The notes under the pieces were generated by a model. That model saw only the letters and a program-made list of their open reading frames with translations, was not told where the DNA came from and did no database searches. DNA of 64,000 nucleotides, from contig CALWSC010000077.1 in the NCBI GenBank assembly GCA_944384105.1, forward strand, positions 1 to 64,000. Reading direction: 5' to 3'. A program made the translations under genes and the position numbers. This DNA is from an uncultured Lachnospiraceae bacterium. Its GTDB lineage: Bacteria > Bacillota > Clostridia > Lachnospirales > Lachnospiraceae. Of this stretch, positions 15,731-24,673 are shown one piece after another. The first letter of the stretch is position 1. The number at the start of each line of letters is the position of its first letter.

Positions 15731-16813
15731 CTATCGCTCATTCTGATCGCCGAATACTACAGCGACCTTGCCGCATTTTCCGCTCGCCATGAGCTGATAT
15801 GCCTCTCCCGCCTTCTCAATCGGGAATTCATCCGTGATCAGATCTTCCGGATGGATGTTCCAGCGCACCAGACGCTCCACAAGCTCTTCCATGCGCCACA
15901 GGCTTGTTACCCAGGAGCCGTAGATCGTCTTTTGTCCATGGATAATATCAGGGCTCGGATTAAACGTACACGTTCCGCCCTCACCGACAAACACAATCCT
16001 GCCCCACTCACGAGTCGCGCGGATGGCAAGCTGACGGCCGGAATCACTGGCGCTCGCATCCACAGCGCGCTCCACGCCCTTGCCGCCGGTTACCTTAAGA
16101 ATCTGATCCAGCGTGTCCTCTCCCGGCTTAAATACATGATCTACAAGCCCGAGCTTTTTCGCCAGCTCAATTCTGTAGTCGCTCATCTCCACGCCGATCA
16201 GCTTATTTGCACCCATGGCCTTTGCCAGCATCAGAGCCGCAAGGCCGACGGGACCCAGACCAGTCACGAGCACCGCATCATTTCCGCAGACGCCGATCTT
16301 CTCAAGTCCCTCATAGACCGTTCCAAATCCGCACGCCACCTGCGCGCCGTCTTTGTATGTAAGCTCGTCCGGAAGCGCAATCAGGTCTTTCTCTTCCGCC
16401 AGAATATAGGGAGCCATACCGCCGTTTCGCTGCCAGCCGTAGGCACGTCGGTACTTGCTCTTGCAGGAAATATAATATCCTCTGCGGCAGTCATTGCACA
16501 CACCGCAGCCGGAAATGTGGTAGACGATGACGCGGTCGCCCTTTTTGAATCTTCTGAGTCCCTCGCCTTCTTCTACAATCACACCGCAAGGCTCATGTCC
16601 TGCCACCAGCCCCGGAATATATCCTTCCGGTCCCTTCCCCACATGCTCGCGGTAGATGCAGCGAATATCGCTTCCGCAAATTGTCGTCGCCTTTGTCTGA
16701 ATTAATACTTCTCCGTGTCCCGGCTTAGGAATCTCGAACTCTTTGAGTTCCACAGAGCTGTTGCCCGGAAGTGTCGCTCCCACCATTGTCTTTGGAATCA
16801 TTTTTACAGCCAT
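15731..16813 (-). CDS. Zinc-dependent alcohol/polyol dehydrogenase
   Basis: The 360-residue MDR dehydrogenase has both zinc sites: catalytic (TICGSDIR, AGHEPCG) and structural (CGVCNDCRRGYYISC), plus Rossmann GLGPVG. I chose the ATG at 16813, which has GGAGGA nine bases upstream; a GTG ten codons earlier is in frame but less well placed. It lies opposite an AraC regulator with an inverted-repeat operator between them, and is co-transcribed with the aldo/keto reductase. Confidence 0.87.
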   Translation of the reverse strand: MAVKMIPKTMVGATLPGNSSVELKEFEIPKPGHGEVLIQTKATTICGSDIRCIYREHVGKGPEGYIPGLVAGHEPCGVIVEEGEGLRRFKKGDRVIVYHISGCGVCNDCRRGYYISCKSKYRRAYGWQRNGGMAPYILAEEKDLIALPDELTYKDGAQVACGFGTVYEGLEKIGVCGNDAVLVTGLGPVGLAALMLAKAMGANKLIGVEMSDYRIELAKKLGLVDHVFKPGEDTLDQILKVTGGKGVERAVDASASDSGRQLAIRATREWGRIVFVGEGGTCTFNPSPDIIHGQKTIYGSWVTSLWRMEELVERLVRWNIHPEDLITDEFPIEKAGEAYQLMASGKCGKVAVVFGDQNER

Positions 16814-16868
16814 ATCGCATTCTCCTCCTGCTGTTCTTCTCACTCATTTTGATGTCCTCATTATAATC

Positions 16869-16909
16869 CTGTTTTGGCGAGAACTTTAGAGATTCTTACG
16901 ACAAAACAG
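16869..16909. promoter_or_regulatory. Inverted-repeat operator between divergent AraC and dehydrogenase genes
   Basis: CTGTTTTGGCG (16869-16879) and CGACAAAACAG (16899-16909) are inverted copies with one mismatch and a 19-base spacer. The minus-strand TATAAT of the dehydrogenase unit lies right next to it. The layout suits a dimeric AraC-family regulator. Confidence 0.6.
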
Positions 16910-16943
16910 CAGGTTTTCTGTCGTGTCAGCGCAGGTTTTGTGG

Positions 16944-16949
16944 TATACT
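16944..16949 (+). promoter_or_regulatory. Extended -10 promoter of the AraC gene
   Basis: TGG followed by TATACT gives an extended -10 about 30 bases before the chosen start codon; the -35 region is poor. Confidence 0.5.
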
Positions 16950-16979
16950 CTTTTCAGATCATCGCAGGAGGTGAACGGG

Positions 16980-17870
16980 ATGCAAAAGCCCATTGGAAAA
17001 TTTTATGACGACCTGGATATTTCCTTCTCGATTGGAAATGTATGCTGCCGGGCGCTCAAACTCTCATACGAGCAGTATCAGCGCTCATTTCCCAGCCACA
17101 GCCACAGCCGCAACAGTTGGGAGCTGCACTATATCGTCTGCGGCAGGGGACGCATCACCCTGAATCGGACGCCGTATGAGATCGTGCCGAATACATTTTT
17201 TGTCACCGGTCCGCATGTAGAGCACTCTCAGGTTCCGGATCCATCTGATCCGGTGACGGAATACTGTATCTATCTTAAATTTGAACCTGTAAGTACGCTG
17301 CTGAAATCGAAAGAGAATCCTGACTTTCTGAACCTCTTTTTTGACACGCCCGTGTTTCTGGGGCAGGACACCCAGAATATCCGCTCCCTGATGCAGATAC
17401 TTTTCCGGGAGCTGGATACCCGCAGCGTCGGTTATCTGACCGTTGTGCGAACTCTGCTTCTGCAGCTTCTTGTGCAGAGTGCCCGGAATTTCAGGGGATT
17501 TGACCGCACCGGAAACGCAGCCGCAACCTCCTCGCTCTCGGATCGGAATTATCTGATTATAGAAGAGTCCTTTCTGTACGACTATCAGAATCTGACTCTG
17601 GAATCGCTCGCGCAGCGGCTGGGACTCGGCACGCGCCAGACAGAGCGTCTGCTGAAAGACCACTACGGGAAAACATTTCTCCAGAAGAAGAGCGACGCAA
17701 AAATGTCCGCAGCTCTTATCCTATTGGCAGACGCATCAAAAAGCATCACTGAAATCTCCGCATCTCTCGGCTATTCCTCGGTCGAGCATTTCTCCGGCGC
17801 CTTCAGAAAGTATCACGGCGTCTCGCCGCGCGCCTGGAGAAATGCAAAAAGGACAAAGCCGCCTCTGTGA
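16980..17870 (+). CDS. AraC-family transcriptional regulator
   Basis: The 296-residue protein has an N-terminal cupin-type sensor (SHSHSRNSWELHYIVCGRG, residues about 38-60) and a C-terminal double helix-turn-helix (about 190-290, ending in SVEHFSGAFRKYHGVSPRAWR). The ATG at 16980 is preceded by AGGAGG; an upstream in-frame ATG at 16923 lies before the promoter. It is divergent from the Zn-ADH/AKR pair, which it probably controls. Confidence 0.88.
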   Translation: MQKPIGKFYDDLDISFSIGNVCCRALKLSYEQYQRSFPSHSHSRNSWELHYIVCGRGRITLNRTPYEIVPNTFFVTGPHVEHSQVPDPSDPVTEYCIYLKFEPVSTLLKSKENPDFLNLFFDTPVFLGQDTQNIRSLMQILFRELDTRSVGYLTVVRTLLLQLLVQSARNFRGFDRTGNAAATSSLSDRNYLIIEESFLYDYQNLTLESLAQRLGLGTRQTERLLKDHYGKTFLQKKSDAKMSAALILLADASKSITEISASLGYSSVEHFSGAFRKYHGVSPRAWRNAKRTKPPL

Positions 17871-17893
17871 CTTTGTCCCGTATGATAGACAGC

Positions 17894-17935
17894 AGATTCC
17901 CCCGCCGTCACCGGCAGGGGAATCTCAGTCTTTTT
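17894..17935 (+). terminator. Rho-independent terminator after the AraC gene
   Basis: AGATTCCCC (17894-17902) pairs with GGGGAATCT (17917-17925), with an inner GCCG/CGGC stem, followed by CTTTTT. It lies between convergent genes and may also slow minus-strand transcripts. Confidence 0.85.
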
Positions 17936-19313
17936 ATGCTTCTTTTAAGAACGCCTCGTAACCCTTCTTTGCCTCATAGACGTCCGCTTTGCTCGTAACC
18001 TCCCACGGAGCATGCATGCTCAGGACAGCCACCCCGCTGTCAATAACCTCCATGCCGTAGAGAGCAGCAATGAAAGCAATGGTTCCGCCGCCGCCGGCAT
18101 CTACCTTGCCGAGTTCTGCCGTCTGGAACGCTACATTGCTGTCGTCGAAAATACGGCGCAGGCAGCTTACATACTCAGCATTCGCATCGTTGGAACCGCT
18201 TTTTCCGCGGGAACCTGTATATTTATTGATAACAAGTCCTCTGCCGAAGTATGCGGCATTCTTTTTCTCAAATACGTCTGCGTACAGCGGATCGTATGCC
18301 GCGCTTACATCGGAGGAAAGCATGCGGCATTTTCTCAGGGTGCGGCGAAGCTTCATATCCGAATACTCGCCCATCGCATCCAGCAGCTCTGCCACCGTAT
18401 TCTCAAAGAATCTTGACTGCATACCGGTCGCTCCCACACTGCCGATCTCCTCTTTATCCACCAGCAGGCAGCAGGCGGTCTTCTTCGGAGACTGTACATC
18501 AAGCATCGCAAGGAAAGAAGTATACGCGCATACTCTGTCATCCTGTCCGTATGCCGCGATCATGCTGCGGTCAAGTCCGCATTCACGCGCTTTTCCTGCC
18601 GGAACAATCTCAAGCTCCGCAGACAGGAAATCATCCTCTTCCATACCGTATTTCTCTTTTAATACAGCGAGCACCTGCTCCTTTACAGCATCTTTTTCCA
18701 CGTCCTTTAACGGGCGGCTTCCGATCAGAATATCAAGCGCCTCGCCGCGAATTACGTCTGCCGCCTTCTCCTGCATCTGCTTTGCGCTCAGATGCGGAAG
18801 CAGGTCTGTGATGTACAGTACCGGATCTTTCTCATCCTCACCGATCACTACATCTACAGCCGTTCCATCCTTCTTTACCACAATTCCGTGCATGGCAAGC
18901 GGCATTGCCACCCACTGATACTTTTTGACTCCGCCGTAGTAGTGTGTATCCAGGTACGCCAGCTCCGTATCCTCATACAGCGGGTTCTGCTTAATATCCA
19001 GGCGCGGGGAATCGATATGGGCGCAGAGAATATTCATGCCGCTCTCAATGTCTTCCTCTCCTACCTGGAACAGGATGACCGCTTTATTCATCTCTACTGC
19101 GTAGATCTTATCTCCCTTTTCGATCTTCTTTCCGTCCTTCTTATACGTATCCAGAGAACGATACCCAGCTGCCTCAGCCTCTTTTACAATCTGCGCAACA
19201 CATTCCCTCTCTGTCTTTCCATTGTCCAGGAAGCTTCGGTAGGATGCTGCGACTGATTCCAGCTTTTCCACTTCCTGAGCGTCATAGGATTTCCATACGT
19301 TTTCTCTGTTCAT
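17934..19313 (-). CDS. M18-family aminopeptidase
   Basis: The 459-residue protein is an M18 metallo-aminopeptidase of the ApeA/ApeB type. Metal-ligand segments are present: CAHIDSPRLDIK, LLVDKEEIGSVGATG, LSSDVSAAYDP and the C-terminal LSMHAPWEVTSK. It removes N-terminal, often acidic, residues from peptides in the cytoplasm. AAGGAGG precedes the ATG and a modest TTGCAT-N16-TATATT promoter lies at 19369-19396. It is monocistronic, between a tRNA terminator and the AraC terminator. Confidence 0.88.
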   Translation of the reverse strand: MNRENVWKSYDAQEVEKLESVAASYRSFLDNGKTERECVAQIVKEAEAAGYRSLDTYKKDGKKIEKGDKIYAVEMNKAVILFQVGEEDIESGMNILCAHIDSPRLDIKQNPLYEDTELAYLDTHYYGGVKKYQWVAMPLAMHGIVVKKDGTAVDVVIGEDEKDPVLYITDLLPHLSAKQMQEKAADVIRGEALDILIGSRPLKDVEKDAVKEQVLAVLKEKYGMEEDDFLSAELEIVPAGKARECGLDRSMIAAYGQDDRVCAYTSFLAMLDVQSPKKTACCLLVDKEEIGSVGATGMQSRFFENTVAELLDAMGEYSDMKLRRTLRKCRMLSSDVSAAYDPLYADVFEKKNAAYFGRGLVINKYTGSRGKSGSNDANAEYVSCLRRIFDDSNVAFQTAELGKVDAGGGGTIAFIAALYGMEVIDSGVAVLSMHAPWEVTSKADVYEAKKGYEAFLKEA

Positions 19314-19416
19314 GTTCCTTATGCCTCCTTATCTAAGTTCGATGCCGGTTTCTGCATCCGGCACTGCCAATATAGCACAACTGCAGAAAAATGCAAGCTG
19401 TTTTTTACACCAATGC

Positions 19417-19444
19417 AAAAAATCTCCTGAAATTTCAGGAGATT
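19417..19444 (-). terminator. Terminator of the tRNA-Thr gene
   Basis: A perfect palindromic stem (AATCTCCTGA with TCAGGAGATT) is followed by a T-run on the minus strand, six bases after the tRNA. Confidence 0.9.
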
Positions 19445-19449
19445 CCGAA

Positions 19450-19522
19450 AGCTGCCTAGCGGATTTGAACCGCCGACCTCCGCCTTACCAAGGCGACGCT
19501 CTACCAACTGAGCCAAGGCAGC
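19450..19522 (-). tRNA. tRNA-Thr (anticodon GGT)
   Basis: The minus strand folds into a 73-base cloverleaf: acceptor GCTGCCT/AGGCAGC, D-arm GCTCAGTTGGTAGAGC, anticodon loop TTGGTAA giving GGT, and T-arm GGCGGTTCAAATCCGCT. CCA is not encoded. It has its own promoter and terminator. Confidence 0.96.
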
Positions 19523-19563
19523 TTATTCTATTTTTTCTTGTCAGCTCGCTGTTACGTTTATGT

Positions 19564-19592
19564 ATTCTAGCAAAACATACGCAGATTGTCAA
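19564..19592 (-). promoter_or_regulatory. Promoter of tRNA-Thr
   Basis: TTGACA (19587-19592) and TAGAAT (19564-19569) are 17 bases apart, about 40 bases before the tRNA. Confidence 0.8.
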
Positions 19593-19619
19593 CAACTTTT
19601 TTCAAAATTTTTATTTTTT

Positions 19620-19648
19620 TCCGCGCCTCCGTTTCGGGGGCGCGGAAA
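19620..19648. other. GC-rich hairpin downstream of sigH
   Basis: CCGCGCC and GGCGCGG arms form a stable stem after the sigH stop. On the minus strand it is followed by A-rich rather than T-rich sequence, so it is not a standard terminator; it may be a 3' stabiliser. Confidence 0.45.
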
Positions 19649-19687
19649 CAGTTGCCGTTCCGCAAACCAGAGCTGCTGCCGAAAACG

Positions 19688-20278
19688 TTATTTTGTCTGT
19701 ATCAGATGTTTGATTTTCGTGCGGATTCTCTGCAGCGCATTGTCAATAGATTTCGGGGATTTGCCGAGCAGCCGGGCGATGCGGATGTAATCCGCGCCGT
19801 CCAGATACAGCGAGAGCACCTGGTTTTCAAATTTACTCAGGCGCGCCTCAATCTGGGCTCGGATAATACGAACGTTTTCCTGGTCGATCACCATCGCCTC
19901 CGGGTTCTGCTCCGCAGCCATGCGCTCCTCGCGCACCCACTCACCGGCACTGAGCGACAGATAGGAATTCAGCGGCAGGTGCTTCTTACGATTAGACACG
20001 GCAATGGCACTGTAGAGCTGCCGGTCGATACACGTACCGGCAAACGTCAGAAACGACGCGGCACGATCGGGACTGTAGTCCTGCATCGCCTTAAACAGGC
20101 CCAGCATTCCCTCCTGGATCAAATCCTCGGTATCCCCGCCGACCAGATAGAGCGTGCGGGCTTTCTTCCGTACCAGAGGCTTATACTTCTCCGCCAGGTA
20201 TTCCGCCACTTCCCGGTCTCCCTCACGCATCCTTTGAATCAGCTCCTCATCACTGTAATCCTCGTAGTCCTTTCTCAT
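19688..20278 (-). CDS. sigH: RNA polymerase sigma factor SigH (sporulation sigma-30)
   Basis: The 196-residue sigma-70 family protein has region 2 (DTEDLIQEGMLGLFKAMQDYSPDRAASFLTFA) and region 4 (ARLSKFENQVLSLYLDGADYIRIARLLGKSPKSIDNALQRIRTK, quoted in parts: EIA-type helix is YIRIARLLGKSPKSIDNALQ). The length and the rlmB-sigH neighbourhood match SigH of spore-forming Clostridia, which starts sporulation and transition-phase transcription. It begins two bases after the rlmB stop, so it is translated from the same operon. Confidence 0.92.
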   Translation of the reverse strand: MRKDYEDYSDEELIQRMREGDREVAEYLAEKYKPLVRKKARTLYLVGGDTEDLIQEGMLGLFKAMQDYSPDRAASFLTFAGTCIDRQLYSAIAVSNRKKHLPLNSYLSLSAGEWVREERMAAEQNPEAMVIDQENVRIIRAQIEARLSKFENQVLSLYLDGADYIRIARLLGKSPKSIDNALQRIRTKIKHLIQTK

Positions 20279-20280
20279 CC

Positions 20281-21030
20281 TCAGCAGCCTCTTTGTCTTA
20301 CTATTTCAAATGCAAGCACACCCGCAGCCACGGACGCATTCAGAGAATCTATATCGCCCTTCATCGGGATAGACGCTATGAAATCGCACTTTTCCCGGAC
20401 GAGGCGGCTTACACCCTCTCCCTCATTTCCAATCACAACACCGATCGGTCCCTTCAGATCAAGCTCATACATGGACGTTCCGCCCATATCGGCGCAGACA
20501 AACCACAGCCCCTGCTCCTTTAACTCGTCAATCGTCTGTCCCAGATTTGTGACCTTTGCCACCGGCGTATAATTGATTGCTCCTGCGGATGCCTTTGCAA
20601 CCGTTGCAGTAAGACCCACAGCGCGCCGTTTCGGAATGATAATGCCGTGCGCGCCCGCCAGATTTGCCGTTCGGATGATTGCGCCCAGATTATGCGGATC
20701 CTCTATTCCATCCAGCAGCAGGATAAACGGCGCTTCTCCCTTCTCGCGCGCCTTAGCCAGAATATCCTCCACCTCAGCGTACTCATAGGAAGCTGCAAAT
20801 GCAATCACGCCCTGGTGCTTACCTGTATCGGACATTTTATCCAGCCGGTCCTTTCCCACAAAGTTTATGACCGTATCGTGCTTCCTTGCCTCACGCACTA
20901 TCGTGCGGACAGGTCCGTCCTGGCAGCCATCCAGCACAAACACCTTGTCCACTGCCCTTCCGGAACGAAACGCCTCTATAACGGCGTTTCGTCCCTCTAT
21001 CTTATTCTCCCTGATTTCTTCCATTCTCAT
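20281..21030 (-). CDS. rlmB: 23S rRNA (guanosine-2'-O-)-methyltransferase RlmB (TrmH family)
   Basis: The 249-residue SPOUT methyltransferase has the N-terminal substrate-binding domain (IEGRNAVIEAFRSG) and the knotted catalytic domain with motifs LDGIEDPHNLGAIIRTA, GVVIGNEGEGVSR and IPMKGDIDSLNASVAAG. RlmB methylates G2251 of 23S rRNA. It overlaps the end of the mini-RNase III gene, an arrangement common in Firmicutes. The ATG at 21024 is an equally possible start. Confidence 0.92.
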   Translation of the reverse strand: MRMEEIRENKIEGRNAVIEAFRSGRAVDKVFVLDGCQDGPVRTIVREARKHDTVINFVGKDRLDKMSDTGKHQGVIAFAASYEYAEVEDILAKAREKGEAPFILLLDGIEDPHNLGAIIRTANLAGAHGIIIPKRRAVGLTATVAKASAGAINYTPVAKVTNLGQTIDELKEQGLWFVCADMGGTSMYELDLKGPIGVVIGNEGEGVSRLVREKCDFIASIPMKGDIDSLNASVAAGVLAFEIVRQRGC

Positions 21031-21460
21031 TTTTCTCCTTATTCTCCGGCTTTATGCCGATCTTCATCAGGTCAATGATGCGTTTTATATCTCCTTTCAG
21101 ATAAAGGTAGCCAAATACCGCTTCAAAGCCCGTCGCGCGGCGGTATTGCGCCATCGTGGCGTTCTTTGCCATTGTAAACGACTTTGCATTTCTGCCGCGC
21201 TTGTAGATATGCCCCTCCTCCTCTGTCAGATGCGGCAGAATTCTATCCATCATATCCGACTGTGCCGGCGCCTTTACCAGGCTGCTGGCTCGCTTATGCA
21301 GCTTATTGACCTGGGCGTTTCCGTGTTTTACGACAATCGTGCGCACCAGCAGATCGTAGATTGCATCCCCGATATACGCCAGCGTCAGCGGAGAGTACGT
21401 CTTTAAGTCCACATCGTCAAGCGCAAACTGTTCCTTTAAATATTTTAAGCTCTCTTCCAT
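21002..21460 (-). CDS. mrnC: Mini-ribonuclease III
   Basis: The 152-residue protein is the catalytic RNase III domain without the double-stranded RNA-binding domain. The signature [19 protein letters not shown] supplies acidic catalytic residues, and [14 protein letters not shown] follows. Mini-III matures 23S rRNA ends. It overlaps cysS by 16 bases and rlmB by about 29, so it is coupled to both. Confidence 0.92.
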   Translation of the reverse strand: MEESLKYLKEQFALDDVDLKTYSPLTLAYIGDAIYDLLVRTIVVKHGNAQVNKLHKRASSLVKAPAQSDMMDRILPHLTEEEGHIYKRGRNAKSFTMAKNATMAQYRRATGFEAVFGYLYLKGDIKRIIDLMKIGIKPENKEKNENGRNQGE

Positions 21461-22845
21461 TTTACTCCCTCGCGCGTATCTTCCAGAATAATGCCCCTGG
21501 CAAGCAGTTCGTCACGGATGGCATCCGCCTGCGCGAAATCTTTCGCCTTTCTCGCAGCCTGACGCTTTGCGATCATCTCTTCGATCTCCGCGTCCAGATC
21601 CTCCGCCTTCTTATCCACAAGCAGCCCCAGAATATCCGACAGCTCGACGATCTCACCCTTCACCGCATCGATGAACGCCCTGGAGGAGTTCTCGCCCGCA
21701 TTCGTGTTCGCAAATCGTACAAGCTCAAAGATCGCTGAAATCGCATCTGCGGTATTCAGGTCGTCATCCATGGCCTCCTCGAACTTTTCACGCAGCTGAC
21801 GGGCTGTCCTTAACATCTCCTCCTCCTCGGGTGTGAGCTCCTCTGTCTTCGGATTCAGGCTCTTTAATTTATCGACAGCCGTCACGATGCGCTCAAGCGC
21901 GCTCTTGGAGGACTCCATAATGTCAGCGCTGAAGTTGAGCGGGCTCCTGTAGTGCGCGCTCAGCATGAAAAAGCGCAATACCTGCAGATCGTACTTCTCA
22001 CCGATCTCGCGCACGGTGCGGAAGTTCCCGAGGGATTTGGACATCTTGCGGTTATCAATATTTAAAAATGCGTTGTGCAGCCAGTAGCGCGCAAAAATCT
22101 TTCCGTTGCAGCACTCACTCTGCGCGATCTCATTCTCGTGATGCGGAAAGATCAGGTCCTCGCCTCCGGCATGAATGTCAATCTCCTCGCCCAGATATTT
22201 CTTTGCCATCACAGAGCACTCGATGTGCCAGCCCGGCCTTCCCTCACTCCACGGGGATACCCAGAACGGCTCTCCCTCTTTCTTCGGTTTCCAGAGTACA
22301 AAATCCAGCGGATCCTCCTTCTGATCCTCTCCGGTAACTAAGAGAGAACGCCCGCCGGAGCGCAGATCGTCGAGATTCTTATGGGACAGCTTGCCGTACT
22401 CATTAAACTTTCTCGTGCGGAAGTATACAGTTCCGTCCACGCTGTAGGCATAGCCCTTATCGATCAGCGCGGAGATCATGTCGATCATGCCGTCAATCTC
22501 CTGCGTTGCCAGCGGGTGTGTCGTTGCAGGACGCACATTCATATCCGCCATATCCTTTTTGCACTCTGCGATGTAGCGCCTGGAGATCTCCTCCGCGGAA
22601 ACCCCCTCCTCGATCGCCTTTGCTATGATCTTGTCATCCACGTCGGTAAAGTTTGATACATAGTTCACCTCGTAGCCTTTGTACTCCATGTATCTGCGTG
22701 CCGTATCAAATACGATCATCGGGCGGGCATTTCCGATATGGATGAAATTGTATACGGTGGGACCGCAGACATACATCTTTACCTTTCCCTCCTCAAGCGG
22801 CACAAATTCTTCTTTTTTCTTTGTCAGCGTATTGTAAAACTTCAT
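21445..22845 (-). CDS. cysS: Cysteinyl-tRNA synthetase
   Basis: The 466-residue class I synthetase has zinc/HIGH-region [16 protein letters not shown], the second zinc Cys/His region WHIECSVM with [10 protein letters not shown], and KMSKSLG. The ATG at 22845 has AGGAGG nine bases upstream and begins two bases after cysE; the earlier in-frame start lies in cysE. It charges tRNA-Cys and is expressed together with cysteine synthesis through the upstream Cys T-box. Confidence 0.95.
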   Translation of the reverse strand: MKFYNTLTKKKEEFVPLEEGKVKMYVCGPTVYNFIHIGNARPMIVFDTARRYMEYKGYEVNYVSNFTDVDDKIIAKAIEEGVSAEEISRRYIAECKKDMADMNVRPATTHPLATQEIDGMIDMISALIDKGYAYSVDGTVYFRTRKFNEYGKLSHKNLDDLRSGGRSLLVTGEDQKEDPLDFVLWKPKKEGEPFWVSPWSEGRPGWHIECSVMAKKYLGEEIDIHAGGEDLIFPHHENEIAQSECCNGKIFARYWLHNAFLNIDNRKMSKSLGNFRTVREIGEKYDLQVLRFFMLSAHYRSPLNFSADIMESSKSALERIVTAVDKLKSLNPKTEELTPEEEEMLRTARQLREKFEEAMDDDLNTADAISAIFELVRFANTNAGENSSRAFIDAVKGEIVELSDILGLLVDKKAEDLDAEIEEMIAKRQAARKAKDFAQADAIRDELLARGIILEDTREGVKWKRA

Positions 22846-22846
22846 G

Positions 22847-23563
22847 TTATGATTCCTCCTGGTTATTTTCCGCCGCATCTATTGAGGCTGCGGCAGCCAT
22901 CTGTGTTCTGAGCGTCCTGATCTCTCTCTCCATCTCCAGTACCTTATTGGTAAGCACCGTATTCTCCCGCTGCAGCACGCGGATGTCATCACGCACCGGG
23001 TCAGGCAGGTGTACGTGATCCATGCTGGTGCGCGGGATCTTTACATTCTTCTGACGGACGACTCTTCCCGGAATGCCGACTACGGTACAGTTCGGCGGAA
23101 CCTCCTCGATTACCACGGAACCTGCACCGATCTTGGAATTTTCCCCGATCGTGAACGATCCTATGATCTTGGCTCCCGCGCTGATCATCACATTGTCGCC
23201 GATCGTTGGATGGCGTTTCCCGGTCTCCTTGCCGTTTCCGCCCAGAGTCACACCCTGGTACAGTGTTACGTTGTCGCCGATAATTGTTGTCTCACCGATA
23301 ATTACGCCGCTTCCATGATCTATGAACAGCCCCTTACCGATTGTCGCGCCCGGATGAATCTCTATCCCGGTCTTTCTCGCTGCCCTCTGAGAGATCCATC
23401 GCGCCAGAAAATAGTGACCTTTCAGATACAGCTTATGTGCCCTGCGGTACTGGATCATCACCCGAAAGCTCGGGTAGAGCAGAACCTCCAAAGGAGACTT
23501 GATCGCCGGATCACGCTCCTGTATAACGCTGAATTCTTCTTTGATATGACTGAAAAATCCCAT
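22847..23563 (-). CDS. cysE: Serine O-acetyltransferase
   Basis: The 238-residue enzyme has the SAT N-terminal helices ([18 protein letters not shown]), the left-handed beta-helix of hexapeptide repeats and the catalytic His segments [14 protein letters not shown] and [16 protein letters not shown]. It acetylates serine, the first step of cysteine synthesis. A C-terminal coiled coil (residues about 190-225) and Ala-rich tail are extra. The ATG at 23563 has GAAAGGA upstream; the earlier in-frame start lies beyond the T-box terminator T-run. Confidence 0.93.
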   Translation of the reverse strand: MGFFSHIKEEFSVIQERDPAIKSPLEVLLYPSFRVMIQYRRAHKLYLKGHYFLARWISQRAARKTGIEIHPGATIGKGLFIDHGSGVIIGETTIIGDNVTLYQGVTLGGNGKETGKRHPTIGDNVMISAGAKIIGSFTIGENSKIGAGSVVIEEVPPNCTVVGIPGRVVRQKNVKIPRTSMDHVHLPDPVRDDIRVLQRENTVLTNKVLEMEREIRTLRTQMAAAASIDAAENNQEES

Positions 23564-23574
23564 ATATATTTCCT

Positions 23575-23853
23575 TTCTGTGCCATGCCATAAAAAAAGAG
23601 AACTTCCCTGTTTATATAAAGACGAAGTTCTCCGTGGTTCCACTTTATTTGAGGCAGCTTTCTGCCCCCGCTCATTTGCCTGTAACGTCTGCACACGTAC
23701 CGGAATACCGCTGCCGCAGCAGCCTTCCTCCGGTCTACTCCCGGGCGCACTTTCTGAGGCTTACCAATCCGGGCGCTTTCAGCCTGGCGGCGCCCGCTCT
23801 CTGTCCTTGGATCTGCTCTCTTACTCTTCCCGTTCTCAGTATTTCCCGTATCT
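23575..23853 (-). ncRNA. T-box leader, Cys-specific, upstream of cysE-cysS
   Basis: The minus-strand leader has the conserved T-box GTGGAACCACGG just 5' of a terminator whose arms are GAGAACTTC (near 23624-23632) and GAAGTTCTC (23592-23600) with a T-run. Upstream, stem I elements can be read: an AGAGAG segment, and TGC ahead of GGGAGTAGACC in the specifier position, which is a Cys codon and fits both downstream genes. Uncharged tRNA-Cys would favour the antiterminator. The exact stem I fold was judged by eye. Confidence 0.88.
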
Positions 23854-23859
23854 GGTTCT

Positions 23860-23888
23860 ATACTATGCAAAAATTCATATTTTGTCAA
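23860..23888 (-). promoter_or_regulatory. Promoter of the cysE-cysS T-box transcript
   Basis: TTGACA (23883-23888) and TAGTAT (23860-23865) are 17 bases apart on the minus strand, just after the ispF stop and directly before the T-box leader. Confidence 0.7.
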
Positions 23889-23900
23889 TACCCGGCGCAA

Positions 23901-24440
23901 TTATCCTTTCGTGCAGCAGCCGCAGCCCCCGCAGCTTTTCTCCTGCATTCTGTCCTCCATACCGTCAAGCGCGTAGGAGATGGAGCATACCGCATGAGCA
24001 GAGATACCTTCCTGACTTCCTGTGAACCCAAGCCCCTCCTCCGTCGTCGCCTTGATATTAACCTGATCCTCAGATAAATGCAGCGCATCCGCAACATTTC
24101 GAATCATCCGGTCAATATACGGCAGAAGCTTCGGCTTCTGAGCGATGATTGTGGCGTCGATGTTATTGATCACATACAGCTTCTCCTCGAGCATCTTTCC
24201 CACATGCTTCAGGAGCGTGATACTGGAAATCCCCTTATACTGCGGATCAGTGTCCGGAAAATGGCGCCCGATGTCCCGCAGCGCCGCAGCGCCGAGCAGC
24301 GCATCCATAATCGCGTGCACCACCACATCGGCATCCGAGTGTCCCAGCAGACCGCGGTCATGTTCAATCTTTACGCCGCCGAGAATCAGCTCCCTGCCCT
24401 CAACCAGTTTATGCACATCATATCCCATTCCTACTCTCAT
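23901..24440 (-). CDS. ispF: 2-C-methyl-D-erythritol 2,4-cyclodiphosphate synthase with Cys-rich tail
   Basis: The 179-residue protein has the IspF zinc and substrate motifs: [35 protein letters not shown] and [13 protein letters not shown]. It forms the cyclic diphosphate in the non-mevalonate isoprenoid pathway. The family is usually about 157 residues; here roughly 20 extra residues end in [10 protein letters not shown], possibly a metal or redox site. The ATG at 24440 has AGGAGG upstream; an upstream in-frame ATG overlaps the promoter. Confidence 0.92.
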   Translation of the reverse strand: MRVGMGYDVHKLVEGRELILGGVKIEHDRGLLGHSDADVVVHAIMDALLGAAALRDIGRHFPDTDPQYKGISSITLLKHVGKMLEEKLYVINNIDATIIAQKPKLLPYIDRMIRNVADALHLSEDQVNIKATTEEGLGFTGSQEGISAHAVCSISYALDGMEDRMQEKSCGGCGCCTKG

Positions 24441-24474
24441 ATCCGTTTCCTCCTGTTTAATTACAGCTGTTGCT

Positions 24475-24504
24475 AGTATACCACATCGTCCCAACGGGCG
24501 TCAA
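24475..24504 (-). promoter_or_regulatory. Promoter of ispF
   Basis: TTGACG (24499-24504) and TATACT (24475-24480) are 18 bases apart, with TGG before the -10 box (extended -10). Confidence 0.65.
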
Positions 24505-24536
24505 AAAAATGAATTTGATTTTTTTCAACAAAATGC

Positions 24537-24565
24537 TTGACAATCCGCGTCAGATTTTATATAAT
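24537..24565 (+). promoter_or_regulatory. Consensus promoter of the tRNA-Val/tRNA-Met operon
   Basis: TTGACA (24537-24542), 17-base spacer, TATAAT (24560-24565): a full consensus sigma-A promoter 31 bases before the first tRNA. Confidence 0.92.
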
Positions 24566-24596
24566 AGCAAAGCAGTCGCAAGACAGCATATAAAAT

Positions 24597-24669
24597 GGAA
24601 TCTTAGCTCAGCTGGGAGAGCATCTGCCTTACAAGCAGAGGGTCATAGGTTCGAGCCCTATAGGTTCCA
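24597..24669 (+). tRNA. tRNA-Val (anticodon TAC)
   Basis: A 73-base cloverleaf: acceptor GGAATCT with AGGTTCC (one G-T pair), D-arm GCTCAGCTGGGAGAGC, anticodon loop CTTACAA giving TAC, T-arm around GGTTCGAGCCC. Confidence 0.95.
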
Positions 24670-24673
24670 TTAT

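Noticed and set aside
19620..19648. Intrinsic terminator of sigH
   Set aside because: The stem is strong but followed by A-rich, not T-rich, sequence on the minus strand.
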